A DNA stretch of 5,984 bases from Lysobacterales bacterium (GTDB taxonomy: Bacteria; Pseudomonadota; Gammaproteobacteria; Xanthomonadales; SZUA-36). Below are positions 1-4,893 of the stretch, in pieces. The translations under genes were made by a program, and so were the position numbers. The notes under the pieces are model-generated. The model did not search any database and was not told the DNA's origin. It saw nothing but the letters and a program-made list of their open reading frames with translations. The stretch is from the NCBI GenBank assembly GCA_009692275.1, contig SHZL01000176.1, positions 1 through 5,984 on the forward strand, written 5' to 3'. Each line of letters opens with the position of its first letter. Position 1 is the stretch's first letter.

Positions 1-145
1 TCAGGTTCAGCGCGCTGCCGAAGCGCTGGATCAGGGTCACGGCACCGGTCTGGCCGGTGGTCTTCGTCAGCCCGGCCTTCTTCAGCAGGTGCCTGGCGAT
101 GGCCCGGTAGACGATCCCCAACACCTGGCCCATCGCCGCCGGCTC
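1..145 (-). pseudogene. IS91-family transposase fragment (internal part, runs off left edge)
   Basis: Read on the minus strand from an ATG at 133, the frame gives MGQVLGIVYRAIARHLLKKA, then GLTKTTGQTG and AVTLIQRFGSALNL up to base 1. The VLGIVYRAI segment and the TLIQRFGSALNL block are hallmarks of the central region of IS91/ISCR-type rolling-circle transposases, where the next residues are normally the His-containing N-hH motif near the catalytic domain; here they would lie outside the window. Upstream of about 145 the frame (VRSTPGTGRGAEPAA) no longer looks like the family, and the N-terminal zinc-binding part is missing, so the gene is truncated at its 5' end. I infer a dead relic. Whether the rest is intact beyond the left edge cannot be seen. 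Confidence 0.8.
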
Positions 146-167
146 GGCGCCCCGCCCTGTTCCGGGC

Positions 168-356
168 GTTGACCTCACGGGCTTGCAGCCCGAAGGGCTG
201 GCCCAGGCAAAGGCCCAGGCAAAGGCCCAGGATGGTCAAGGGCCAGTCTGGATTTTCAGTGACGACGGCAGCCACCTGCTCGATGACGGCAAAGCCTGCA
301 AGGATTCAGCGCCTGACCGGCAGAGCTTCAGGGGCCTGTCCGTGGCGGCGCCATAG
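168..356 (+). pseudogene. Orphan C-terminal coding fragment, unrecognised
   Basis: A plus-strand frame is open from before base 168 to a TAG at 354-356 and has coding-like codon choice (GC-rich third positions, common codons). It reads VDLTGLQPEGLAQ, then an AQAKAQAKAQ run encoded by a 12-base tandem repeat, then DGQGPVWIFSDDGSHLLDDG and KACKDSAPDRQSFRGLSVAAP. No ATG or convincing ribosome binding site lies in frame before it, and the upstream sequence is the IS91 transposase relic on the other strand, so I infer the 3' end of a gene whose 5' part was lost at the junction near 145-168. The protein is not recognised. It could also be a chance open frame. Confidence 0.35.
201..231 (+). repeat. 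12-base tandem repeat (2.6 copies)
   Basis: The unit GCCCAGGCAAAG occurs at 201-212 and 213-224, with a partial third copy GCCCAGG at 225-231; the copies are identical. It encodes AQAKAQAKAQ in the open plus frame that ends at 356. A 12-base period keeps the frame, as expected for repeat expansion inside a coding sequence. Confidence 0.9.
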
Positions 357-386
357 CAGAACCCCTTCAACAAGGCAGGGATGGAT

Positions 387-809
387 TTAATACCAACCCA
401 TGCCCGGGCCGGCGGGACCCCAGCCACCCCAGCCGCCCCAGCGGTTCCATTCCATCTCGTTCATTTCATTGGTCTGGGCAGCCTCGAGGTTCTCGTTGCT
501 TATCTTGTTCTCCAGACGAATCTGTTGAAAGGCCTGGTACTGTTTGGGGCCACCGACGTAGGCCACATTGTTCTTCACATCCGGCAGCACGTAGTAAGTC
601 TTGCCCTCATGGGTAATCAGGGTCACTTTGCCAGCCGGCAACTGCTTAAGCAGTGTGATCTGGTCTGGCTGGGTCGGCGTGATAACCTTGAAGCCAGCGG
701 CGACAGCCAGATTCTCATTGTCCTGGAGTTTGACTGAAGCGCAGCCTGCGACGAGCGCTAAGAACGCCATCACAGCAAGCAAGTTGAATGCGGCCTGGAT
801 CTGCTTCAT
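387..809 (-). CDS. Small lipoprotein with Trp/Gly-rich C-terminal tail, family not recognised
   Basis: 140 residues. The N-terminus (MKQIQ, then a hydrophobic stretch at about 7-21) ends in the lipobox LVAGC, so Cys23 should be lipid-modified after signal peptidase II cleavage. The residue after it is Ala, not Asp, which favours outer-membrane sorting by the Lol rule known from enterobacteria. Residues 35-90 form a compact region (VAAGFKVITPTQPDQ, LPAGKVTLITHEGKTYYVLP). Residues 91-118 are charged and Asn/Gln/Glu-rich and probably helical. The last 20 residues are Trp/Gly-rich (NRWGGWGGWGPAGP, then GMGWY). The start is supported by AGAAGGA about six bases before the ATG. It stands alone, with 334 bases of non-coding sequence upstream. 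A weak -10-like TATATT lies around 855-860 without a good -35. I do not recognise a named function. The reality of the gene is well supported by lipobox, ribosome binding site and codon use. Confidence 0.85.
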   Translation of the reverse strand: MKQIQAAFNLLAVMAFLALVAGCASVKLQDNENLAVAAGFKVITPTQPDQITLLKQLPAGKVTLITHEGKTYYVLPDVKNNVAYVGGPKQYQAFQQIRLENKISNENLEAAQTNEMNEMEWNRWGGWGGWGPAGPGMGWY

Positions 810-1016
810 GTTATTTCCTTCTGTTGTGGGTGTTGGATGGCGCGTAATGAATATAACAGAGGCTCACTGAGTCCTGCTACTTCTGGGACGTGCAGGCGCG
901 AGAACTCATCGGAAAAAGCGTTGACGCACGCGTGAAGCGACAGAGGGAGGAATGGCTGCGAAAGAACGCGCCCGTTCAGAAAGTTCTCATTCGCCGCGAC
1001 CTCATTGCCTAGCGTC
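810..1016. other. Non-coding stretch upstream of the lipoprotein gene
   Basis: Together with the frameshifted enzyme relic this makes 334 bases without an intact gene. Open frames cross it but show no family pattern, signal sequence or ribosome binding site. It should contain the lipoprotein promoter. The only candidate is a TATATT box on the minus strand around 855-860, without a recognisable -35 partner. The palindromic element found before the K+ channel and DUF2092 genes is absent here. Confidence 0.5.
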
Positions 1017-1140
1017 TCAGTGAATGACGTCGGGAGAGGTGACATGGAAGCCCTTGGCGCCCATCGACTCGGCGAACTTGACCACGTCGACGGGGGCCGA
1101 AGCGCACGCCCGATTCGCGGCCCCAGGCAGCCACAGTCTT
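1017..1140 (-). pseudogene. Acetolactate-synthase-like (TPP enzyme) relic with frameshift
   Basis: On the minus strand, 1140-1093 reads AAWGRESGVRFGP near its end; one extra C at about 1092 then shifts the frame, and 1091-1020 continues as VDVVKFAESMGAKGF and HVTSPDVIH before a TGA at 1019-1017. Joined across the shift this matches the C-terminal TPP-domain segment of catabolic acetolactate synthases. From memory, Bacillus AlsS has NRTSAVDFGNIDIVKYAESF followed by GATGLRVESPDQL in the same order and spacing. Only about 40 residues remain of an enzyme that is normally about 550 long. The fragment begins at the stop codon of the K+ channel gene, so a recombination joint lies near 1140. It is a non-functional remnant. 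The run of five C residues at the shift could be a true indel or a sequencing error, but the truncation makes it a relic either way. Confidence 0.7.
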
Positions 1141-1143
1141 CTC

Positions 1144-1572
1144 CTACTTCATGTGATAGATACTGTGGATGACTGAGAAGAAGTAGCCCGCGGACATGGC
1201 GCACATGAGAATGCCGGTCAAGGCTTCAATCGGTGCGAGAGGCCGCCACGACTCCCCCAGCACGAGATCTCCGTAGCCAACGGTCGTGTAAGTGACTCCG
1301 GAAAAGTACAACGCTGATCCAGCATCGGGCATGGCCCCCGCCCACAGATAGAACGATCCCCAGACTGCAATCTCCGCCAGATGTAACAGAATCAGGCATC
1401 CAGCTACGATCAGCAGCACTCGAGTGATTTGCCAGAAGTGCTCCACCGAAGTGTAGTTCCACTTCCTTAGGGTTAACAGCATGAAGGTGAAACCAGCGAT
1501 ATGGATGAATACTGTAGCGGCCACCAGACCGCACGCAATGAGGAATATTGAGAAAAGTGTCGGGGGTATCAC
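1144..1572 (-). CDS. Small potassium channel, Ion_trans_2 type
   Basis: 142 residues starting at GTG. Hydrophobic segments lie at about 5-34 and 50-76, then a pore helix (SALYFSGV, about 86-93), the K+ selectivity filter TTVGYGD at 96-102, and a final membrane helix at about 114-138. This is the pore architecture of the Ion_trans_2 group of K+ channels. The filter is complete, so K+ selectivity is expected. No cytoplasmic RCK or cyclic-nucleotide domain follows, so gating cannot be read from the sequence, and a functional channel would need assembly as an oligomer in the inner membrane. The start is chosen from GGAAGG nine bases before the GTG; no ATG lies upstream in frame. A short ORF overlaps this ribosome binding site. 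The gene is divergent from the antiporter gene at 1929, and its upstream region carries copy 1 of the palindromic promoter-like element. Confidence 0.88.
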   Translation of the reverse strand: MIPPTLFSIFLIACGLVAATVFIHIAGFTFMLLTLRKWNYTSVEHFWQITRVLLIVAGCLILLHLAEIAVWGSFYLWAGAMPDAGSALYFSGVTYTTVGYGDLVLGESWRPLAPIEALTGILMCAMSAGYFFSVIHSIYHMK

Positions 1573-1574
1573 TG

Positions 1575-1622
1575 CTAATTACCTTCCAACTGGTCTGCGA
1601 CGATGTTGTGTGTGGTTTTCAT
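1575..1622 (-). CDS. 15-codon upstream ORF, possible leader peptide or CsbD-like remnant
   Basis: ATG at 1622-1620 opens MKTTHNIVADQLEGN and stops at TAG 1577-1575, two bases before the GTG of the K+ channel gene. The channel's GGAAGG ribosome binding site lies within its last codons, so translation of the two could be coupled. No clear ribosome binding site precedes this ATG. The string ADQLEGN resembles the start of CsbD-family stress proteins, which often continue with WKQ, so it may instead be a truncated CsbD gene. The peptide is too short to decide, and it may simply be chance. Confidence 0.25.
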   Translation of the reverse strand: MKTTHNIVADQLEGN

Positions 1623-1663
1623 GTTTACGGATAGGAAATTCAACCGCCTCAACCGAAGTTGCC

Positions 1664-1719
1664 GAGTATAAGTCGTACAAAGCCCCTGATCTTCCGAAGA
1701 TCCGCGCGTCGGCAGGCCG
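1664..1719 (-). repeat. Promoter-like repeat element, copy 1
   Basis: This 56-base stretch recurs at 5811-5875 with four substitutions and one 9-base gap. Shared blocks in plus orientation are GAGTATAAG, CGTACAAAGCCCC, ATCTTCCGAAGATC and CGCGTCGGCAGGCCG. Both copies lie upstream of a minus-strand gene in the same orientation. On its right, at 1720-1721, the element abuts the C-terminal coding part of an IS91 transposase, so the repeat boundary is visible there. Confidence 0.85.
1665..1702 (-). promoter_or_regulatory. Putative promoter with palindromic operator, upstream of the K+ channel gene
   Basis: Minus strand: TATACT at 1670-1665 is one base from the sigma-70 -10 consensus. GATCTTC-C-GAAGATC at 1688-1702 is a perfect inverted repeat with 7-base arms about one central base. 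Its near arm lies 18 bases upstream of the -10 box, roughly where a -35 hexamer should be, and no good TTGACA is present. That layout suits an activator-dependent promoter or a repressor overlapping the -35 region. The -10 box is 92 bases before the GTG start. Copy 2 keeps the same geometry. The cognate regulator is not in this window; promoter activity is inferred. Confidence 0.5.
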
Positions 1720-1720
1720 A

Positions 1721-1837
1721 CCCGCCACACCCCTCGCAACTATCGAGATCCAGCTTGAAGACCCGCTTCAGCCGCTGCGCCCAACTCATCGCCCGGTGCT
1801 GCTCCGTCGGCGTCAGGTGGCTGCCATGCTGAACCCT
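1721..1837 (-). pseudogene. IS91-family transposase C-terminal fragment
   Basis: On the minus strand the frame reads VQHGSHLTPTEQHRA, MSWAQRLKRVFKLDLD and SCEGCGG. IS91-type transposases carry near their C-terminus a conserved block of the form M-(S/T)-WAQRLKRVF-(x)-(I/L)-D, followed by a CxxCGG zinc-like motif; both are present. Right after CGG the family's usual valine/isoleucine-rich continuation is missing and the promoter-like repeat begins, so the gene is broken at about 1720. Upstream of about 1837 the match fades. With both ends missing this is a dead relic, and it cannot be the same copy as the fragment at the left edge unless the two were rearranged, since the two cover different parts of the protein about 1.6 kb apart. 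Confidence 0.75.
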
Positions 1838-1928
1838 GTTTGTTGCTCAGAGGGTGCTGGCTATTCAACCCATCGCTTAGTTCGGGTAATTCAGCTACAA
1901 CATTTCCATTCAGCCAAAGAGGCCGCCG

Positions 1929-3128
1929 ATGTACCAGAATCTAGCCGTACTGGCGGCCTTTTTGCTGGCGTACAGCATTTTTGCCGGCCGTTTCGAGTCG
2001 CGCCTGTTCAATGGCCCGCTGATGTTTATGCTCGCTGGCTTGCTGCTGGGGCCTTCAGTTATCGGTCTGCTGGATCCACATATAACCAAGGGTGGCTTAA
2101 AGGTACTGGCCGAGCTGACCCTGGCCATCGTGTTGTTCAGTGATGCAGCCAATGCCAACCTCAAAGTCCTGCGTCAATACGAATCCTTGCCCATGCGTTT
2201 GCTACTGATTGGCCTGCCATTGACTCTGGTTGCCGGTTGGTTAGTGGGCTGCTGGCTGTTTCCGCAAGTGCCGGCGCTGGAGTTGGCGATTCTGGCCACC
2301 ATTCTGGCGCCTACCGACGCTGCTCTGGGCAAGGCAGTGGTGAGCAATCCTGTAGTGCCGGCGCCCGTGCGGGAAAGTCTGAACGTGGAAAGCGGACTGA
2401 ATGACGGTATTTGCGTGCCGTTGCTGTTGCTGCTGCTGGCGCTGATGGTCGATGTGCAGGCCCACGAGCCGATGGTGCTGGCTCTCGAGTTGATCATGGA
2501 GGAACTGGGCATTGGTGCGCTGGTAGGGGCAGGTCTGGCGCTGCTGGCGTGGCAGTTGTTGCGAATCTCGGCCAAGCACAACTGGCAGATGCCGATGTGG
2601 TCACAGCTGACCTTGCCCGGTCTGGCGCTGCTGTGTTTTGCGCTGGCGCAAACTCTGGGCGGCAGTGGCTTCATTGCCGCGTTCGTCGGCGGTTTGCTTA
2701 CCGGCCATTTACTCGATAAGCAGAAACACCATTTGCTGCAGGCCAGTGAGGAATTTGGCAGCCTGCTGTCGGTGGTAACCTGGCTTGTCTTTGGTGCGCT
2801 GGTAATCCACAAGGCCTGGAGCAGCTTTACCCCGCAGATATGGTTGTATGCAGTGCTCAGTCTGACGCTGGTGCGCATGTTGCCAGTCTTCATCAGCTTG
2901 CTGGGCACGGGCTTAAATACCGAGACACGCCTGTTTATCGGCTGGTTTGGCCCGCGCGGGCTGGCCACCATCGTTTTTGCGGTGATGATCATGGACGCCA
3001 ATCTGCAAGCAACCAACACCGTGTTGGCTACTGCAATCTGCACTGTGCTGCTGAGTGTTTTCCTGCATGGCATAACCGCCAATCCCTGGGCAGCACGATT
3101 TATCAAAAGCTCCCGCGAAGGCGCTTGA
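1929..3128 (+). CDS. CPA1-type (NhaP-like) cation:proton antiporter
   Basis: 399 residues, almost wholly hydrophobic, with about 11-13 membrane segments. Signature motifs of the CPA1 branch are visible: APTDAALG at 127-134, ESGLNDG at 154-160 with the Asn158-Asp159 pair expected to bind the cation and proton, and GPRGLATIVF at 341-350. GGSGFIAAFVGGLLTGHLL (244-262) is also typical. The protein should exchange Na+ or K+ for H+ across the inner membrane; which cation cannot be read. There is no cytoplasmic RCK/TrkA tail, so it is not KefB/KefC-like, and the length equals a bare transport domain. The start is supported by AAGAGG six bases before the ATG. It is divergent from the K+ channel gene. 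Its codons use fewer G/C third positions than the genes to its right, and it is flanked by an IS91 relic and an OmpA relic, which suggests separate acquisition. Confidence 0.93.
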   Translation: MYQNLAVLAAFLLAYSIFAGRFESRLFNGPLMFMLAGLLLGPSVIGLLDPHITKGGLKVLAELTLAIVLFSDAANANLKVLRQYESLPMRLLLIGLPLTLVAGWLVGCWLFPQVPALELAILATILAPTDAALGKAVVSNPVVPAPVRESLNVESGLNDGICVPLLLLLLALMVDVQAHEPMVLALELIMEELGIGALVGAGLALLAWQLLRISAKHNWQMPMWSQLTLPGLALLCFALAQTLGGSGFIAAFVGGLLTGHLLDKQKHHLLQASEEFGSLLSVVTWLVFGALVIHKAWSSFTPQIWLYAVLSLTLVRMLPVFISLLGTGLNTETRLFIGWFGPRGLATIVFAVMIMDANLQATNTVLATAICTVLLSVFLHGITANPWAARFIKSSREGA

Positions 3129-3239
3129 TAGCCCCTGTTGACTGACGGACGCGGCCTGCTGCTGTTGGGTCTGTTAGTGCTGGCGAGGCTCGCCGCAGAG
3201 ACGCAACGAACGTGCCGACGTCCATGATGGGTATCGCGC
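3129..3239. other. Non-coding stretch after the antiporter gene
   Basis: Short frames on both strands are open but show no family pattern. One plus frame from TTG at 3138 reads TDGRGLLLLGLLVLA and ends at a TGA near 3223; it is leucine-rich but has no ribosome binding site. A small hairpin, GGCGA-GGC-TCGCC at 3182-3194, has no following T-run, so it is a poor terminator candidate for the antiporter gene. Confidence 0.4.
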
Positions 3240-3338
3240 CTAGTTGCCGGGATTCGAGAGCGTGAGCTCCACGCGGCGGTTCTCCGCCCGCCCCGCCGCC
3301 GTGTCGTTGGACGCGACCGGGTTGGCCGGCTGCCGTGG
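3240..3338 (-). pseudogene. OmpA-family C-terminal fragment
   Basis: On the minus strand the frame ends at TAG 3242-3240 and reads QPANPVASNDTAAGR followed by AENRRVELTLSNPGN. The pattern NPVASNDT-x-xGRAxNRRVE is the well-known C-terminal end of OmpA-like peptidoglycan-binding domains, where the Arg of NRR helps hold the meso-diaminopimelate side chain. Only about 30 residues remain; the rest of the OmpA domain and the barrel or anchor are missing, and upstream of about 3340 the frame has no family character. I infer a remnant cut by recombination; the Rap1a-type gene now begins on the opposite strand about 110 bases away. Confidence 0.7.
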
Positions 3339-3448
3339 CGGCCGGGATCCTGGGCTGGCAGACTCAGCTTATGGGGTGTTTGAAATGCCTATTCCCCTCG
3401 AGAGACTGATACGATATCTGTCGTTCACGAGAATCACGAGGTTGCACT
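3339..3448 (+). promoter_or_regulatory. Upstream region of the Rap1a/glycine-zipper pair
   Basis: This stretch should carry the promoter for the two-gene unit at 3449-4140. AT-richer sequence around 3408-3420 (GATACGATATCTG) could supply a -10 box, and TTGAAA lies at about 3379-3384, but the spacing between them (24 bases to TACGAT) is too long for a normal sigma-70 promoter. The palindromic element found before the K+ channel and DUF2092 genes is absent. ACGAGG, seven bases before the ATG, is the ribosome binding site. Confidence 0.3.
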
Positions 3449-3814
3449 ATGCGAATTGCACTTTTTGCCGCGTCCCTTGTGTTGACGGCTTCAGCCCATG
3501 CTGCCTCGCCGGAGCATTTTGCACTGCGCTCGGCGGGCGACCTCGCACGCCTGTGCAGCACGCCGTCATCGGACAATGACGCTGCCACGGCCTTGGCCTT
3601 CTGTCATGGCGTTCTGGCTGGCGCATATGGCTACTTCATCTCTTCGATGCCTGCGGCGGAACGATTCGTCTGCCCGCCAAACCCGGCGCCCACACGTACG
3701 CAGGTCGCCAACGGTTTCGTGGGCTGGATGAAGACCCGGCCGCAACTCGAAAACGATGGGGCCATCGACGCGCTGTTTCGATACGCCGCCGAAGCCTACC
3801 CCTGCAAACGGTAA
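3449..3814 (+). CDS. Rap1a/Tai-type periplasmic protein
   Basis: 121 residues. A signal peptide (MRIALFAASLVLTASAHA) with an AHA-A cleavage site predicts export to the periplasm. The mature part fits the Rap1a/Tai immunity-protein fold: an early DLARLC (Cys36), FCHGVLAGAYGY (Cys52, with the small-residue helix typical of the family), Cys75, a helix NGFVGWMKTRPQ and a terminal AYPC (Cys119). Four cysteines suit two disulphides. Known Rap1a and Tai proteins neutralise peptidoglycan amidase effectors of type VI secretion. No effector or secretion gene is visible here, so an orphan immunity gene or a domesticated stress role is equally possible. The ribosome binding site ACGAGG precedes the ATG by seven bases. 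The glycine-zipper gene follows after 32 bases, probably on one transcript. Confidence 0.75.
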   Translation: MRIALFAASLVLTASAHAASPEHFALRSAGDLARLCSTPSSDNDAATALAFCHGVLAGAYGYFISSMPAAERFVCPPNPAPTRTQVANGFVGWMKTRPQLENDGAIDALFRYAAEAYPCKR

Positions 3815-3846
3815 AGCGATGCACTTGCACTTTAGGAAGGCATGAC

Positions 3847-4140
3847 ATGACACGAAATCTGATCATCAGCGCCACCTTGGCGGCCGCCCTTGGCATGGGC
3901 GCATGTACGGACATGACTGCCTCGCAACAGAGCACCCTTGAGGGTGCCGGTATCGGCACTGCCGCCGGCGTGATCATCGGAGCGGCCACTGGCGACTGGG
4001 CCTGGGCCGCGGCCGGCGCAGTAGTCGGGGCAGGCACCGGTTACATCGTCAATCAGCAGGAACAAAAACAGAAAGCTGCCCAGCAGTCGGCTTACAACGA
4101 AGGTGTTCAAGCCGGCAAGCAGCAGGCGCCGAAGAACTAG
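3847..4140 (+). CDS. Glycine-zipper lipoprotein (YMGG-like)
   Basis: 97 residues. A short signal sequence ends in LGMGAC, an acceptable lipobox, with Cys20 as the lipid site and Thr after it, which favours the outer membrane. Residues 33-66 form a glycine zipper of two helical hairpin strands: GAGIGTAAGVIIGAATG, a WAW turn, then AAAGAVVGAGTGYIV. The tail (QQEQKQKAAQQ onward) is polar and probably helical. Proteins of this kind are common small outer-membrane lipoproteins, often stress-induced, with no defined reaction. The start is set by AGGAAGG seven bases before the ATG; an ATG five bases earlier reads only ATG-ACA-TGA. It ends convergently with the unit on the other strand, whose last stop is 116 bases away. 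Confidence 0.85.
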   Translation: MTRNLIISATLAAALGMGACTDMTASQQSTLEGAGIGTAAGVIIGAATGDWAWAAAGAVVGAGTGYIVNQQEQKQKAAQQSAYNEGVQAGKQQAPKN

Positions 4141-4169
4141 TTTCCGTTGACGCCGTTTCCGTTGTCGCC
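4140..4169 (+). repeat. 15-base tandem repeat after the glycine-zipper gene
   Basis: GTTTCCGTTGACGCC (4140-4154) is followed directly by GTTTCCGTTGTCGCC (4155-4169), with one mismatch. On the minus strand it encodes GDNGN-GVNGN before a TAG at 4139-4137, and the preceding residues read SPWAGY. The Asn/Gly pattern resembles the NGNDD repeats of the glycine-rich gene just to the right, so it may be the end of a decayed relative. No start for such a gene is visible in 4141-4255. Confidence 0.45.
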
Positions 4170-4255
4170 ATAGCCTGCCCATGGCGACCCCCGGCGTCGT
4201 GAACCCGACCCGGCCGTGGAAGGATTCGCAGCAATCGCAAGCTCCAGAGCAGGTG

Positions 4256-4882
4256 TTATTGCGGCTGGTTGACGACGACGTAGGTGACGTCGCTGCCCTG
4301 GTACTGAGGCTGGTACCAGACGTTGCCGCACTGGTAGTAGGGACCGTCGTAGTTGTAGGTCGAGCATCCCTCCGGCAGGGAGTAGGCTTGCGAGCCGATC
4401 GCCGCCGCGGCCACGCCGACGGCGACGCCCACGGCTAAGCCGGCGGCGGCCGGGTAGTAGTCGCCACCGTAATAGCCCCCGCCGTGATAGTCGTCGTAGC
4501 GGTTGTCGTCGTTCACGTAGACGTTTCGGTTCATGTCGTCGTTGCCGTTGACGTTGACGTTTCGGTTCATGTCGTCGTTGCCGTTGACGTTTCGGTTCGT
4601 GTCGAAGTTGGTATTTCCGCGGTCGAAGTCACCGCCGCCACCCCGGCCGAAGTCACCGCCGCCACCCTGGCCGAAGTCACCGCCACCCCGGTTGATACTT
4701 GTCGGAGCGCTGCGACCGCCACCCGCGAACCCACCGCCGCCGAAACCACCACGACCGCCGCCGCCGCCGCCGCCGCTGAAACCACGACCGTCGGCGACGA
4801 GAGGAATGGTGGCTGCGAGAATGGTAAAGACGCCAACGATGAGGGTGGTCGCCATGTCGAGCTTCGTGATTTTCCTGGACAT
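4256..4882 (-). CDS. Secreted or anchored glycine-rich repeat protein
   Basis: 208 residues when started at the ATG 4882-4880, which has GAGGAG seven bases upstream; a longer frame reaching 4987 would overlap the DUF2092 gene and is not needed. Residues 11-30 form a signal or anchor segment (ATTLIVGVFTILAATIPLVA). Residues 36-57 are a polyglycine stretch. Residues 66-90 hold eight-residue repeats of the form GGGGDFGR. Residues 94-130 hold Asn-rich repeats (NRNVNGNDDM). Residues 145-163 are a second hydrophobic, Ala/Gly/Val-rich helix. The end is an ordered domain with two Cys: SLPEGCSTYNYDG, YYQCGNVWYQPQYQG and VTYVVVNQPQ. That C-terminal pattern recurs in many proteobacterial proteins of unknown function. 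It begins 11 bases after the DUF2092 stop, so the two are very likely one operon. Function unknown; an envelope or surface role is inferred. Confidence 0.82.
   Translation of the reverse strand: MSRKITKLDMATTLIVGVFTILAATIPLVADGRGFSGGGGGGGRGGFGGGGFAGGGRSAPTSINRGGGDFGQGGGGDFGRGGGGDFDRGNTNFDTNRNVNGNDDMNRNVNVNGNDDMNRNVYVNDDNRYDDYHGGGYYGGDYYPAAAGLAVGVAVGVAAAAIGSQAYSLPEGCSTYNYDGPYYQCGNVWYQPQYQGSDVTYVVVNQPQ
4520..4606 (-). repeat. In-frame tandem repeat coding for Asn-rich units
   Basis: Units start at 4520 (36 bases), 4556 (30 bases) and 4586 (partial). Each begins GACGTTTCGGTTCATGTCGT or a close variant on the plus strand. The first carries an extra GACGTT. On the coding strand they give NGNDDMNRNV-type units with a VN insertion. 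Lengths are multiples of three, so gain or loss of units keeps the frame. Confidence 0.85.
4624..4692 (-). repeat. 24-base in-frame tandem repeat coding for GGGGDFGR units
   Basis: Three units start at 4624, 4648 and 4672, each opening CGAAGTCACCGCC; the third lacks one GCC triplet. They encode the eight-residue DFGRGGGG repeats of the glycine-rich protein. The near identity of units suggests recent slippage or unequal exchange. Confidence 0.85.
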
Positions 4883-4893
4883 TTCTGTGCTCC

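Noticed and set aside
806..1204. 132-codon minus-strand frame overlapping the K+ channel end
   Set aside because: It runs across the AlsS-like relic out of its frame and into the lipoprotein start, with no family pattern.
1664..1719. Repeat element as an IS terminal inverted repeat pair
   Set aside because: The two copies are in the same orientation, about 4.1 kb apart, show no target duplication, and enclose no intact transposase.
1481..2143. 220-codon plus-strand frame from the channel gene into the antiporter gene
   Set aside because: It overlaps the start of two better-supported genes and the IS91 relic, and is made of unrelated shadow segments.
2174..3106. 310-codon open frame on the minus strand inside the antiporter gene
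   Set aside because: It lies wholly opposite a gene with clear CPA1 motifs, has Ser/Thr/Arg-rich shadow composition, and no ribosome binding site.
3182..3194. Hairpin as a terminator for the antiporter gene
   Set aside because: Only a 5-base stem with no T-run after it.
3832..4182. Minus-strand frames opposite the glycine-zipper gene
   Set aside because: Arg/Leu-rich shadows of a gene with lipobox and glycine zipper; no ribosome binding site.
4520..4692. CRISPR array
   Set aside because: The repeats are contiguous, in frame within a coding gene, and have no unique spacers.
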